64,000 bases of DNA from Methanobrevibacter woesei (GTDB lineage Archaea > Methanobacteriota > Methanobacteria > Methanobacteriales > Methanobacteriaceae). The DNA lies in contig NZ_MZGU01000004.1 in NCBI RefSeq assembly GCF_003111605.1, positions 434,001-498,000 of the forward strand, written 5' to 3'. The translations under genes were made by a program, and so were the position numbers. The notes below the pieces were generated by a model that saw only the letters and a list, made by a program, of their open reading frames with translations, ran no database searches and was not told the origin of the DNA. Positions 19,189 through 28,643 of the stretch are shown here, piece after piece. The number at the start of each line of letters is the position of its first letter. The first letter of the stretch is position 1.

Positions 19189-21750
19189 ATGATAAATAAT
19201 GAATTGGAAATAGTTAAATTCTCTTCATTATTGCATGATATTGGAAAATTTTATCAAAGAGCAGATAATGTTCGTAGTGGAAGCAAAATGTATGATTCTA
19301 AATACGATAAGTTAACTGCTGATGATTATGGACAAAATGGAGCTCATGGTAAATGGTCTGCAGATTTTGTTCGTGGTAGCTATGGTGATGAAATTGAAGA
19401 TTTAGTTTTGCATCATCACTTACCTTCTAAATCTATTAATCCAAAATTATGTGGTATTGTTCAAAAAGCAGATCATCATTCCTCTGCTGAGAGAATAGCT
19501 AGTGATGAAAAACAAGAGGTTTTAGATACTCCATTAATCTCTATTTTTTCAAGAATTGCATTAAATAATTCTGAAACTGATGAGTATTATATTCCTTTAG
19601 AAAAACTTGATTTAAATGATTCACTTTATCCTAAAGAGACAACAAATCAAGCAATGGATGGATGGAATTTAAAACCAGATTATGAAAGATTATGGAATGA
19701 ATTTATAAATGAATTTAAGTTAATTGATGCAGAAAACTTTGATACAGTTCTTGCATTATTAAAAAAATACACATCAACAATTCCTTCAGCAACTTATTTA
19801 TCTGAAAGTGATGTTTCTTTGTATGACCATGCAAAAACAACTGCTGCTCTAGCAACTTGCAGATATCTTTTTGATAGGGATAGTGAAAATAAATTAACTA
19901 AAAACGATGATCAGGAATGTTATCTTGTTGTTACTGGTGATATATCTGGAATACAGAAGTTTATTTATAGAATTTCATCCCCACAGGATGCTCAAAGCGG
20001 AATGAGTAAAAGGTTAAGGGGAAGATCTCTCTACATAACTTTACTTGCTGAAAGTATTGTGGGACATTTAATCAATAAATTAAATTTAAACTCATCTAAT
20101 ATCCTGTTCTGTGGTGGAGGAAGATTTACTATAATCGCTCCAAATACAAGTAAAACTATTGATGTTATTGAAGAATTTAAAGAAAAAATCAACCTATTTT
20201 TCATTGAAAACTTTAACAGTGAATTGTATTTGTCTTTGGTTTATGAGGAAGCTTCTGGTGTTGATAAAGATAAAGAAAAACTTGATTTGAAGAACTTCGG
20301 TAAAATATTGCAAGAATTGAATTCTAAACATTTTGAAGACAAGAAACATAAATTCTCACAAAATCTAGAGGATGTCTTTAAGATTGAAGATGTTAGCTAT
20401 GATGATTTATGTGTTGTCTGTGGAAAAGGAATATCTGGATATAAAGATGATGATAAGAAAATCTGTGCTGAATGTGCAGCTCATGAAGAACTTGGTCAGG
20501 CAGTAGCTAATTCAAGATATATGGTTAAATATGAAAATGATGGTGAAATTGAAGGGTCTAACTTCTTTATTGATTTGTTAAATATTGGCTACATCTTCAA
20601 AAAGAGTAAAAAGGATGTAATTAAACTTGTTAACAAATATCCAGAGATTTCATTTACAGTTTATATATTGAATAGCACTGATTTCACATATTTGATAGAT
20701 GAGGTCACCTCTGATAATGTATCCTTTGACTTTAAGTTTTTAGGAAACAATGTGCCAAATATCAAAGGTCAGCCATTGTACTTTGAACACTTAGCTAAAA
20801 TTAGTAAAGGAGCTAATAAACTTGGTGTTTTGAAAATGGATGTTGATAATCTAGGTAAAATCTTTTCAAATGGATTTAATCATTTAAATAAGGACAATAA
20901 TTTCTCAAGTATTTCAAGAGTTTCTTCTCTAAGTTTTTATCTGGATTTATTCTTCTCAGGTTTAATAAATGAAATTCTCGATGAATTTAAAGTATTTATT
21001 GCCCCTTGTGATGATTGTGCTGATAAATTCGATGAAATCGAACTTGAATTTGAAAGGGATGAGGATACTATAATTAAAAAATCTGTCTACAGGCCTAAAG
21101 ATGGTGCAGAAATCTGTGATAAGTGTATTGAAAATGCAGTTTCAACTATTTATGTTAATTATTCTGGAGGGGATGATTTACTAGTTGTAGGTCCTTATGA
21201 TGATATAATTAAGTTTTCAGAAAGTTTTCAGTCTAAATTTAAAAAATGGACAGCAAATAATGATTCAATAAATATATCTGCTGGAATTAATATTTCAGGA
21301 GCAAAATTCCCAATTGGAAAAGCAGCTATTCTTGCTGATAATAATCTTGAAAAGTCAAAAGAATGCGGAAGAAATAAAATCACATTATTTAATGAAATCT
21401 TATCTTGGAAATCAAATGGTCTTCAGAAAGGATTTTATGATTTATTGGACTTTGCAGAAGAATTGGAATCTTATGCTGAAAGTAAGAAAGTATCAAAAAG
21501 TATTGTTTATTCACTGCTTAAGATATGGGAATCTCGTTCTAATGTTAAATCAATTGAAGTTAATAATGAAAAAGACTGGCATAATAATGTTAATGAGAAA
21601 ATATCTAAAAAAGCCTATGTGCCACTGCTTAAATATAAATTAAGACTTATTTCTGATAGAACTCTTAGAAATGAACTAGATAAGAAAACAATGAAATTCA
21701 TGCCATGGATTAAAGTCCCTGTATCATGGGTTAGCTTAAGGTTAAGGTGA
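19189..21750 (+). CDS. cas10: Cas10 / Csm1, type III-A signature subunit
   Basis: Large subunit of the Csm complex: HD nuclease plus palm domain making cyclic oligoadenylates on target RNA binding. 853 residues. The HD motif is H16-D17 in LLHDIGK, with HHHLP and KADHHSSAER further along. A first zinc ribbon is C408/C411-C426/C429. A palm domain has VLKMDVDNLGKIF. A second cysteine quartet is C607/C610-C643/C646. The GGDD cyclase motif is G660-D663 in YSGGDDLL. Both catalytic centres look intact. First gene of a tightly spaced operon; csm2 begins 4 nt downstream. Confidence 0.97.
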   Translation: MINNELEIVKFSSLLHDIGKFYQRADNVRSGSKMYDSKYDKLTADDYGQNGAHGKWSADFVRGSYGDEIEDLVLHHHLPSKSINPKLCGIVQKADHHSSAERIASDEKQEVLDTPLISIFSRIALNNSETDEYYIPLEKLDLNDSLYPKETTNQAMDGWNLKPDYERLWNEFINEFKLIDAENFDTVLALLKKYTSTIPSATYLSESDVSLYDHAKTTAALATCRYLFDRDSENKLTKNDDQECYLVVTGDISGIQKFIYRISSPQDAQSGMSKRLRGRSLYITLLAESIVGHLINKLNLNSSNILFCGGGRFTIIAPNTSKTIDVIEEFKEKINLFFIENFNSELYLSLVYEEASGVDKDKEKLDLKNFGKILQELNSKHFEDKKHKFSQNLEDVFKIEDVSYDDLCVVCGKGISGYKDDDKKICAECAAHEELGQAVANSRYMVKYENDGEIEGSNFFIDLLNIGYIFKKSKKDVIKLVNKYPEISFTVYILNSTDFTYLIDEVTSDNVSFDFKFLGNNVPNIKGQPLYFEHLAKISKGANKLGVLKMDVDNLGKIFSNGFNHLNKDNNFSSISRVSSLSFYLDLFFSGLINEILDEFKVFIAPCDDCADKFDEIELEFERDEDTIIKKSVYRPKDGAEICDKCIENAVSTIYVNYSGGDDLLVVGPYDDIIKFSESFQSKFKKWTANNDSINISAGINISGAKFPIGKAAILADNNLEKSKECGRNKITLFNEILSWKSNGLQKGFYDLLDFAEELESYAESKKVSKSIVYSLLKIWESRSNVKSIEVNNEKDWHNNVNEKISKKAYVPLLKYKLRLISDRTLRNELDKKTMKFMPWIKVPVSWVSLRLR

Positions 21751-21754
21751 TTGT

Positions 21755-22189
21755 ATGGCTTCATATAGGAATCAAAATAAAGACAATGGTGAAATGAAAA
21801 AAATTACAGATGAAATCAAAAATTGTAACATGTTAAAAGATATTGGAATTAAAAAATTTGTAGATGTTGATGATGGATATGCTTATGTAGTTGCAGAAAA
21901 TTCTAAAAATTTAAAAACAAACCAATTAAGGAAATTCTTTGCAGCTATTCGTAAAATAGAACAAAAAAATTCTTGGGATGAAATTGAATCTGAATTCTAT
22001 TTAATAAAGCCAAGGATGGCAGTTTCTGTTGGAAGGAAAAAAATGCCAAAACCATTTTATAAGTTAATCATGACATGTATGGAAAAAGTTGATATAGGTA
22101 GTGAAGAAGAGAAAATGGAAAATTTAAAGGTATTTATTGAATTTTTTGAATCAATAGTAGCTTATCATAAATATTTATATGGTGAATAG
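21755..22189 (+). CDS. csm2: Csm2, small subunit of type III-A complex
   Basis: 144 residues, largely alpha-helical and basic, forming the inner small-subunit filament of the Csm complex. Recognition rests on position between cas10 and csm3 and on the helical segment TNQLRKFFAAIRKIEQK followed by KPRMAVSVGRK, which resembles Csm2 proteins. Starts 4 nt after cas10; csm3 begins 10 nt after its stop. Confidence 0.88.
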   Translation: MASYRNQNKDNGEMKKITDEIKNCNMLKDIGIKKFVDVDDGYAYVVAENSKNLKTNQLRKFFAAIRKIEQKNSWDEIESEFYLIKPRMAVSVGRKKMPKPFYKLIMTCMEKVDIGSEEEKMENLKVFIEFFESIVAYHKYLYGE

Positions 22190-22199
22190 GTGATTGTTA

Positions 22200-22931
22200 A
22201 TGTTTAAAGAAAATTATGTAATTAATGGGGAAATTGAGTGTAAAACAGGTCTTCACATTGGTGGATCCGATGATTCCATTGATATTGGTGGAAGTGACAA
22301 TCCAGTTATAAGGGATGCTATTTCAGGTCATCCATTTATTCCAGGTTCTTCACTAAAAGGAAAATTAAGATCTTTACTTGAACTCTATGATAAACAATCA
22401 GCGGATAGTGTAATTAAAAACAAAGGTAAAGTTGCAACAGATCCTGATTGCTTAAGTTCTAAATTATTTGGTATGTCTGCAAGTGAAAGTGGTGAAAAAT
22501 ATCCAACTAGAACCATTGTAAGAGATGCTTATCCTACTGATGAAACTTTAAAGTTATGGGAGACTAGTGATGAGATTTTAAAAGGAACTGAACGTAAATA
22601 CGAAAATACTATTAATAGAATCACTTCTAAAGCCAATCCAAGAAACATTGAAAGAGTTCCAAAAGGATCTAAATTCAATTTTGAGATTATATTAACTGTT
22701 TATGAAGATGATGATGAATCCAATTTAGATAATCTTTTAGAAGCAATGAAACTAGTTGAAGATAATTATCTTGGTGGAAGTGGAAGTAGGGGATCTGGTC
22801 AAATAGGATTTACTAATATCACAATCGCTAAAAGAAGTAAAGAATATTACACTATAGATAACAATGAAGAAATATTAGTTGAATCTTCTAAAACACTTAA
22901 TGAAGCAATTGACAAATTAAATGGAAATTAA
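22200..22931 (+). CDS. csm3: Csm3, backbone RAMP and target-RNA nuclease
   Basis: 243 residues from the ATG at 22200 (AGGTGA six bases upstream; a TTG at 22194 is less likely). Cas7-like backbone subunit that cuts bound target RNA at 6-nt steps. With this start the catalytic aspartate is D33 in GGSDNPVIRD, the same number as the known D33 of Streptococcus thermophilus Csm3. Other RAMP landmarks: GLHIGGSDDSI, PFIPGSSLKGKLRSLLE and the glycine-rich loop YLGGSGSRGSGQIGF. Overlaps a possible upstream csm4 ATG by 11 bp. Confidence 0.95.
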   Translation: MFKENYVINGEIECKTGLHIGGSDDSIDIGGSDNPVIRDAISGHPFIPGSSLKGKLRSLLELYDKQSADSVIKNKGKVATDPDCLSSKLFGMSASESGEKYPTRTIVRDAYPTDETLKLWETSDEILKGTERKYENTINRITSKANPRNIERVPKGSKFNFEIILTVYEDDDESNLDNLLEAMKLVEDNYLGGSGSRGSGQIGFTNITIAKRSKEYYTIDNNEEILVESSKTLNEAIDKLNGN

Positions 22932-22944
22932 AGGAGATATAACA

Positions 22945-23898
22945 ATGTTGGTTTATATTAAACCTTTATCATTATTTCCTAAATTACATTCAGACACATT
23001 ATTTGGAGCTATTATTTATTCAATAAGTGAACTTTATCCAGATAAAGTAGATGAATTGCTTGATAGCTTTAGAAATGGTGAACCTCCATTTGTTCTCACT
23101 TCAACATTTCCTTTCATATATTCTCAAGATGAAAAAGTTAGATTTTACCCAAAATTGATTTTAAATAATAAAAAATCAAATGAAGTTAAAAATAGGGATG
23201 TATTAAAAGAATTTAAGAAAATTGAATACTTTGAAGAAGAAATTTTCTTTAACTTAATTCATGGTGAAATTTCAGAAAATGAAATCTTAAATAATTTTGA
23301 TAGTTATTATAAATCTGGAAATCTTTTAATGGGGAAAGAATATTCAATTGATAATAGTCAAAAAAGTAACATTCTCCCTAACAATAGTGTAAATAGATTA
23401 ACTAATGAAACTGAAGGAATTTTTTACAGTGAAGGAGATAATTTTATGAATAGGGGGTTATTTTTCTTTGTTGAATTTTACAATAATGAATATGAACCTA
23501 TTCTTAAAGGAGCTATTAAATTTCTAAAAGATAGAGGTTTTGGTAGAGATATATCTACTGGAAAAGGACAATTTGTCTATGAAATCGAAGATGTTAATTT
23601 AAATGATTTAGCTGGAAATAGTGATGGAGGTAACTTTATTACTCTTTCAAGATTCATTCCAATAAATGAAGATTTAAAGAGAATTAATGAATATTCGTCA
23701 TATGAAATTGACTCAAAAAGAGGAAGAAGTGCTTCTGGTGAAATAAGAAAAGAGGTAAAATTCTTTAAAGAAGGTTCTACTTTTCCGGATTATCAAAAAT
23801 TTTATGGTAAAATTGTAGATTCTGGTAAGATCAATCCAGCTGTTGAATATGGTTTTGCATTTCCATTAAAATACAATATAAATAATTTGGAGGAATAA
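22945..23898 (+). CDS. csm4: Csm4, Cas5-like RAMP
   Basis: 317 residues from ATG 22945, which has AAGGAGA eight bases upstream; an earlier ATG at 22921 would overlap csm3 and lacks a site. Csm4 caps the crRNA 5' handle end and contacts Cas10. PKLHSDTLFGAIIYSISEL is the conserved N-terminal region, and FLKDRGFGRDISTGKGQF is the G-rich loop. Ends one base before csm5. Confidence 0.93.
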   Translation: MLVYIKPLSLFPKLHSDTLFGAIIYSISELYPDKVDELLDSFRNGEPPFVLTSTFPFIYSQDEKVRFYPKLILNNKKSNEVKNRDVLKEFKKIEYFEEEIFFNLIHGEISENEILNNFDSYYKSGNLLMGKEYSIDNSQKSNILPNNSVNRLTNETEGIFYSEGDNFMNRGLFFFVEFYNNEYEPILKGAIKFLKDRGFGRDISTGKGQFVYEIEDVNLNDLAGNSDGGNFITLSRFIPINEDLKRINEYSSYEIDSKRGRSASGEIRKEVKFFKEGSTFPDYQKFYGKIVDSGKINPAVEYGFAFPLKYNINNLEE

Positions 23899-23899
23899 A

Positions 23900-25018
23900 A
23901 TGGCTAATAATTATGAATGTAATCTAAAGGTTTTATCTCCAGTTTATATTGGTTCTGGAAATGAATATGGGGCTTCTGAATATGTTTCAACTAAAGCTAA
24001 AAATAAGAACGGAGAAATATTTGATATATTTAAGAGAATAAATGTATCCAAGTATTATTTGTCTTTAAATGATGATGAAAAAGATAAATTTATAAATGAC
24101 TTATCAACTCCTAACTTTAGATTAGCAGATTTTGACTCAAAAATACCAAATAAATATAGAATCTATTTCACTTATAACGAATGTAAAAATAATCCTGGTC
24201 CTAATCAAGATATTAATGAAATTATCAAATCTTTAAATAAAGCATATATTCCAGGATCTTCAATTAAAGGAGCTATTAAAACAGCTATCTTATATAATTC
24301 CTTGGATTTTAATGATATTAAGTGGTTTATGGGAAAATTTGATAAAAGAAATAATTCTGATTCAAGAATTATTAAGAGTATTTTTTCATCAAGAGGAGGA
24401 AATGATGCTCAAAGCAGTGTTATGAAATTTTTAAGGATTTCTGATTCAACAGCTGCTAAAAAAATAAGTGTTCATGATGTATTTTCAGTGATGGCTAAGA
24501 TTCCTTTCACAAATGAAAAATATTCAAGAGATAAGGTAGTTATAACTTATTTGGAGACAATAAATGAAAATATTAATCTTAAATTTAATTTGTCAACAAA
24601 CTTTGATAAAAAAATTTATCGCACATTAGGTATTGATGATAAAGAACAGTTAATTGATTTGGATTATATAAAAGAATCAATTTATAAATTTTCTAAAGAG
24701 TATATTAAGCATGAGCTTGAATTTGCTGAAGAATATGATATTTCTTATTTATCAGAGTTTTATAAAACACAAGAAAAACACAATACTCCCGATAAACCAC
24801 TTCTCAAAATCGGGGGAGGATCAGGATTTTTAGCAACAACAATTGGACTTAAAATTAAAGAATATGATGACTATAATGGCACAGCTTTCTTTGAAAATGT
24901 TAGAAAAAGCGCTCATCATAAGAATTCGTATCCTTATTGCTTCCCTAAATCTAGGAAAATTACATGTAAAGAAAAAACTCCTTTAGGTTGGGTTCAATTA
25001 TCAATTAATGAAATATAG
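23900..25018 (+). CDS. csm5: Csm5, Cas7-like RAMP at the crRNA 3' end
   Basis: 372 residues. Caps the 3' end of the Csm filament and is needed for crRNA maturation in studied systems. LKVLSPVYIGSGNEYGASEY at the N-terminus and AYIPGSSIKGAIKTAILYN are characteristic of Csm5; LKIGGGSGFLATTIG forms the glycine-rich loop. GGAGGAATAA directly precedes the ATG. A 40-bp gap separates it from the CARF-HEPN gene, the largest gap in the operon. Confidence 0.93.
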   Translation: MANNYECNLKVLSPVYIGSGNEYGASEYVSTKAKNKNGEIFDIFKRINVSKYYLSLNDDEKDKFINDLSTPNFRLADFDSKIPNKYRIYFTYNECKNNPGPNQDINEIIKSLNKAYIPGSSIKGAIKTAILYNSLDFNDIKWFMGKFDKRNNSDSRIIKSIFSSRGGNDAQSSVMKFLRISDSTAAKKISVHDVFSVMAKIPFTNEKYSRDKVVITYLETINENINLKFNLSTNFDKKIYRTLGIDDKEQLIDLDYIKESIYKFSKEYIKHELEFAEEYDISYLSEFYKTQEKHNTPDKPLLKIGGGSGFLATTIGLKIKEYDDYNGTAFFENVRKSAHHKNSYPYCFPKSRKITCKEKTPLGWVQLSINEI

Positions 25019-25058
25019 TGTAAGTAATTATAATAATTATTAGATTAAAGGTGATATT

Positions 25059-26384
25059 ATGCAAAAAGCATTAGTTTTAAGTGTTGGAGGTTCTGAAGAG
25101 CCTTTAATTTATTCTATTGAAAGATTTAAACCAGATTTTATATATTTTCTTCATTCAAAAGATACAAGAAAATCTGTAGATATCATATTAAACAACTTTG
25201 ATTATGATAGTTCTCAGTATCGTTTAAAAGAACTTAAAAATCCAGAAAGTCTTGAAGAATCTTTTTCAAAATCTAGAGAAATTATGGAATTTTTAATGAA
25301 CGATTATGAGATTCATATAAATTTTACTGGAGGTACTAAACCAATGGGTGCGGGTTTGGTTCTTGCATCTATTGGTGAAAAATGTAGTTTTTCTTATGTT
25401 GGCTCTAATAAAGGTAGTGGAGGAAGAGACAAAAATGGTGTGGGGGTTGTTTTATCTGGTTTTGAGGAGATTAAAAATCAAAAAGACCCATATGAAGTAT
25501 ATGCTGTTGTTGAATTTAGTAGGGGGATGGATTTCTTCAATAAATATCAATTTACTGCAGCTAAATCAAATTTCAAATCAGCTAGTGAAAAATTAGAGGA
25601 TGAACATCTTAGGGAATTGGCTAATTTATATGTTGATTTAGTTGAATTGTATGATGTTTGGGATAAATTCGATAACAAAATAAACAAGAAAACTTTGAAT
25701 AGCTATTTGGAAAATCACATTTTAAAGAAAATTAATGATTCTGAAAATATTAAAAATACTATTGAAAAAGAATCTCCTAAATTTTTATCACAACTTGAAG
25801 ATAATATTGAATTTTTAAAGCTAAAAATTTCTAGAAAAGGTCTAATTGAAGAAAATGATGTTAAATATTATCTGCCGGATTTATTAAACAATGCTTCAAG
25901 AAGAATTGAAGAAGGTAAATATGATGATGCTGTTGCCAGATTATATCGTGCTACTGAACTCATTGCACAAACTGGTTTAGCAAATGAAGGGTTTATTGAA
26001 TTGTCCCGTCTAAGAGATCATAAAATATTCCGCATTCCATTAGAAGCTATTGAAAATTGTGATAATAAAGAAGCTGTTGAATACATTAAAGGTTTAGACG
26101 ATTATTGGTATGCTAAAAAAGGTGTGGTGAAACTTGCATTATCTAAAAGTTTTGAATTTTTAGGATATCTCGGATGCCAATATGCTAAAGATTATTTAGA
26201 TGATAATAAATTAAAGGATATGGTAAGTAAACGTAATGATTCATTGTTAGCTCATGGTCTCAATCCATTTTCTAAAGATGACGCTGAAAATCTATTTGAA
26301 GGTGTCTTAAAGTATGCAATTGGTGTATTTCCAGAAATTGAAAAATATATGGAAATGGCGAAGTTTCCTAAATTTAAGGAGTAG
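25059..26384 (+). CDS. CARF-HEPN ribonuclease of the TIGR02710 type (Csm6-like)
   Basis: 441 residues. Residues 1 to about 150 form a CARF domain with LVLSVGGSEEPLIYSIERF and the ligand loop FTGGTKPMGAG. A helical middle follows. The C-terminus is HEPN-like: R392 and H399 in the RNDSLLAHG motif are the expected ribonuclease residues. Such proteins degrade RNA when bound by cyclic oligoadenylate made by Cas10. The sequence fits the TIGR02710 family more than canonical Csm6. Its ATG has a GGTGATATT element upstream; cas6 follows after 3 nt. Confidence 0.87.
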   Translation: MQKALVLSVGGSEEPLIYSIERFKPDFIYFLHSKDTRKSVDIILNNFDYDSSQYRLKELKNPESLEESFSKSREIMEFLMNDYEIHINFTGGTKPMGAGLVLASIGEKCSFSYVGSNKGSGGRDKNGVGVVLSGFEEIKNQKDPYEVYAVVEFSRGMDFFNKYQFTAAKSNFKSASEKLEDEHLRELANLYVDLVELYDVWDKFDNKINKKTLNSYLENHILKKINDSENIKNTIEKESPKFLSQLEDNIEFLKLKISRKGLIEENDVKYYLPDLLNNASRRIEEGKYDDAVARLYRATELIAQTGLANEGFIELSRLRDHKIFRIPLEAIENCDNKEAVEYIKGLDDYWYAKKGVVKLALSKSFEFLGYLGCQYAKDYLDDNKLKDMVSKRNDSLLAHGLNPFSKDDAENLFEGVLKYAIGVFPEIEKYMEMAKFPKFKE

Positions 26385-26387
26385 TAT

Positions 26388-27044
26388 ATGAAAATTAATA
26401 CTGTAAATTTAACTTTAAAAACTGATAAAACAGTTGTAGAAGGTGCAAATAAGGTAAGGGGGTATATTGGAAACACATTTAAAGATTATCCTCTTTTACA
26501 TAATCATTATGGTAATGATAATCACCTTCTCACATACCCTTTAGTACAATATAAAATTATTAATGGTGATGTAGTAATTTTAGGAATTGAAGAGGGAGGA
26601 GATGTTTTAAAAGAGATATCTTCTGATTTGAATATTTTTAAGTTAAATAAGGAGTATAAGGTTACTGAGAAAATCCTCTCTGAAAAAGAGGTGGATGTAA
26701 AACCTTCTTCTGAAGAAAAGCATTATAAGTTTGTAACTCCTTGGTTGGGTTTAAATCAGAAAAATTACTCTAAATACAATGAGTTGTATGGTTGGAAGGA
26801 TAAAAAGAACTTTTTAAACAATATTCTTGTTGGAAATCTTCTTTCCATGTCTAAAGGGCTCGGTATTATTGTTAATAAAAGACTTCATGTTAAATCTCAC
26901 TTTGAAATTAAACAAGTTAAATATAAATCTGTAATATTTAATGGATTTGTTGGTGAGTTTAAGGTTCATTATGATATTCCTGACTTTTTTGGCCTAGGAA
27001 AAGGTGTTAGTCATGGTTTTGGAACTGTTTGTGAGATTAAATAA
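26388..27044 (+). CDS. cas6: Cas6b, CRISPR repeat endonuclease
   Basis: 218 residues. Cleaves the repeat RNA to release crRNAs with an 8-nt 5' handle. The C-terminal glycine-rich loop FGLGKGVSHGFGTV is typical of Cas6. H38 and H40 in LLHNHYG fall where catalytic histidines are reported in the Methanococcus maripaludis Cas6b; this is an alignment by eye. Closely packed: starts 3 nt after the CARF gene and its stop overlaps the cas2 start by one base. Confidence 0.9.
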   Translation: MKINTVNLTLKTDKTVVEGANKVRGYIGNTFKDYPLLHNHYGNDNHLLTYPLVQYKIINGDVVILGIEEGGDVLKEISSDLNIFKLNKEYKVTEKILSEKEVDVKPSSEEKHYKFVTPWLGLNQKNYSKYNELYGWKDKKNFLNNILVGNLLSMSKGLGIIVNKRLHVKSHFEIKQVKYKSVIFNGFVGEFKVHYDIPDFFGLGKGVSHGFGTVCEIK

Positions 27045-27325
27045 TGTTAACTGTTGTTGTTTATGATATTGCGGATAATACAAGCAGATCCAATTTAATT
27101 AAGCAATTGCAACATTTTGGTCTGCACAGGATTCAGAAATCTGTTTTTATAGGTTATTTGGATTTAGAATCAAGACTAGATTTGTCAGAAAATTTTGAAC
27201 TTTATTTATCTTCTGATAATGATAGTGTGATTCTTTTTCCTTTTTGTGAAAGTTGTAAGGATTCTATTTTACTTTCAGGGGATGTGGAATTACCTGTTAA
27301 AGATCAGGTATTCAGATTTATTTAG
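27044..27325 (+). CDS. cas2: Cas2, spacer-acquisition subunit
   Basis: 93 residues. Dimer in the Cas1-Cas2 integrase. TVVVYDIADNTSRSNLIKQL has the conserved first-strand aspartate, followed by FGLHRIQKSVFIGYL, both standard Cas2 features. The ATG overlaps the cas6 stop. It precedes cas1, the reverse of the more common cas1-cas2 order. Confidence 0.95.
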   Translation: MLTVVVYDIADNTSRSNLIKQLQHFGLHRIQKSVFIGYLDLESRLDLSENFELYLSSDNDSVILFPFCESCKDSILLSGDVELPVKDQVFRFI

Positions 27326-27331
27326 ATTAAT

Positions 27332-28336
27332 ATGAAATTAGTAGTAGATGGCTATGGGAAGTCTATCCGTAAAAGGGACAATCAGATTGTAATTAAAGAA
27401 GATGATAGGGAATTGGATTTTTTCCTTGCAAAAGACTTAGAACAGATTTTAATTTTAGGAAAAGGTTCAATTACTTTTGATGCTTTAGAATTGCTAGCTA
27501 AAAATGATGTGGATTGTTTAAGCATTGACTGGAGAGGGGATGTTAAGTATAGGTTGGCTTCTGGTGAAAATAAGAATATTCAAATTAGAAAAGAGCAGTA
27601 CTATTCTTTAATGGATAAAAGAAGTGGATTTCTTGCAAAAGCTTTTATAAAATCAAAAATAGAAAACCAAAAAGCAACATTAGGTACTTTAGCCAAATCA
27701 AGGGAAGATAATGATTTTTTAAAAGAACAAAGAGATAAATTATCTGAGCTAGTGGTTAAGCTTGATAAAATAAGGATAATGCCTTCTTCTGAAATTCAAT
27801 CAAAGATTTTTGGTGTTGAAGGCCAGGCATCAGTTGAATACTGGAAGGCAGTTAAATCAATAATTCCTGATGATTTTAATTTCAGTATTAGAAGTGGAAG
27901 ATATGCACAGGATCCAATAAATGCAATGTTAAACTATTCTTATGCAATTTTACAGTCTGAAATATGGAAATCGCTTCATTTATCTGGTCTTGATCCATAC
28001 TGTGGGTTTCTGCATTCAGATAGGCATGGAAGGCCAAGTTTGATTTTTGATTTAATGGAAGAATTTAGACAGCAGCTAGTTGATAAAACGGTCTTATCTT
28101 TAGTTAATAAAAATCAAATTACACTTAATGATTTTTCAATAAATGATAGATCAGTTTTAATTAAAAATAGTGGAAAACAAATATTGATTCAAAATATTTT
28201 AAATAAGTTGTCTAATAAGATAACTTATGGTGATAAGAAAATAGCTTATTGTGATATTATTATGGGTCAATCAAGGAAGATTGTGTCTTTTTTAATTGAT
28301 AATATTCCATATGTGCCTTTTTACTTAAGATGGTAA
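27332..28336 (+). CDS. cas1: Cas1, CRISPR integrase
   Basis: 334 residues. Metal-dependent integrase inserting spacers at the leader end of the array. N-terminal beta domain (KLVVDGYGKSIRKRDNQIVI), then the helical catalytic domain with the Glu in KIFGVEGQASVEYWK, the His/Asp region DPYCGFLHSDRHGRPSLIFDL and downstream EEFRQ. No cas4 or reverse transcriptase is adjacent, so adaptation appears to be Cas1-Cas2 only. The leader begins at its stop. Confidence 0.96.
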   Translation: MKLVVDGYGKSIRKRDNQIVIKEDDRELDFFLAKDLEQILILGKGSITFDALELLAKNDVDCLSIDWRGDVKYRLASGENKNIQIRKEQYYSLMDKRSGFLAKAFIKSKIENQKATLGTLAKSREDNDFLKEQRDKLSELVVKLDKIRIMPSSEIQSKIFGVEGQASVEYWKAVKSIIPDDFNFSIRSGRYAQDPINAMLNYSYAILQSEIWKSLHLSGLDPYCGFLHSDRHGRPSLIFDLMEEFRQQLVDKTVLSLVNKNQITLNDFSINDRSVLIKNSGKQILIQNILNKLSNKITYGDKKIAYCDIIMGQSRKIVSFLIDNIPYVPFYLRW

Positions 28337-28643
28337 TTGTGCAAATGTTAGCTATTTTTTTAAATTTTTAATTTTATCTATTTTTTCTTTTAAAAATAAA
28401 ATTTGTTTTAAGCTATTTTTTGGTTCTGTAAACTATGTTTTGAATGTTTTTATTGATAAACTTTAGAGTATACCTTTATATTTTGAATATTTGGTTGTTT
28501 ATTTAAGCTTTGGATGGTATAATTATAAATATTAGTTGTGCAAATATTTATTAAGTGTATTCTATTTTAATATTTGCACATGAACTTTGTAAAAACGCAA
28601 CTTTTCTGCAGGTTATAGGAAAAATTAAGTAAATTTTTGACCT
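28337..28643 (+). promoter_or_regulatory. CRISPR leader
   Basis: 307-bp AT-rich, gene-free region between cas1 and the first repeat, on the side opposite the decayed repeat. It contains two AGCTATTTTTT motifs (28350, 28411), a TATA-like TATAATTATA (28518-28527), and an inverted repeat TGTGCAAATATT (28537-28548) / AATATTTGCACA (28569-28580) around the predicted start of pre-crRNA. A third TGTGCAAAT is at 28339-28347. TTTCTGCA at 28603-28610 is complementary to the start of the repeat. Confidence 0.75.

Noticed and set aside
22194-22199. Upstream TTG start for csm3
   Set aside because: The ATG at 22200 has proper spacing to AGGTGA and gives the catalytic aspartate its known number, 33.
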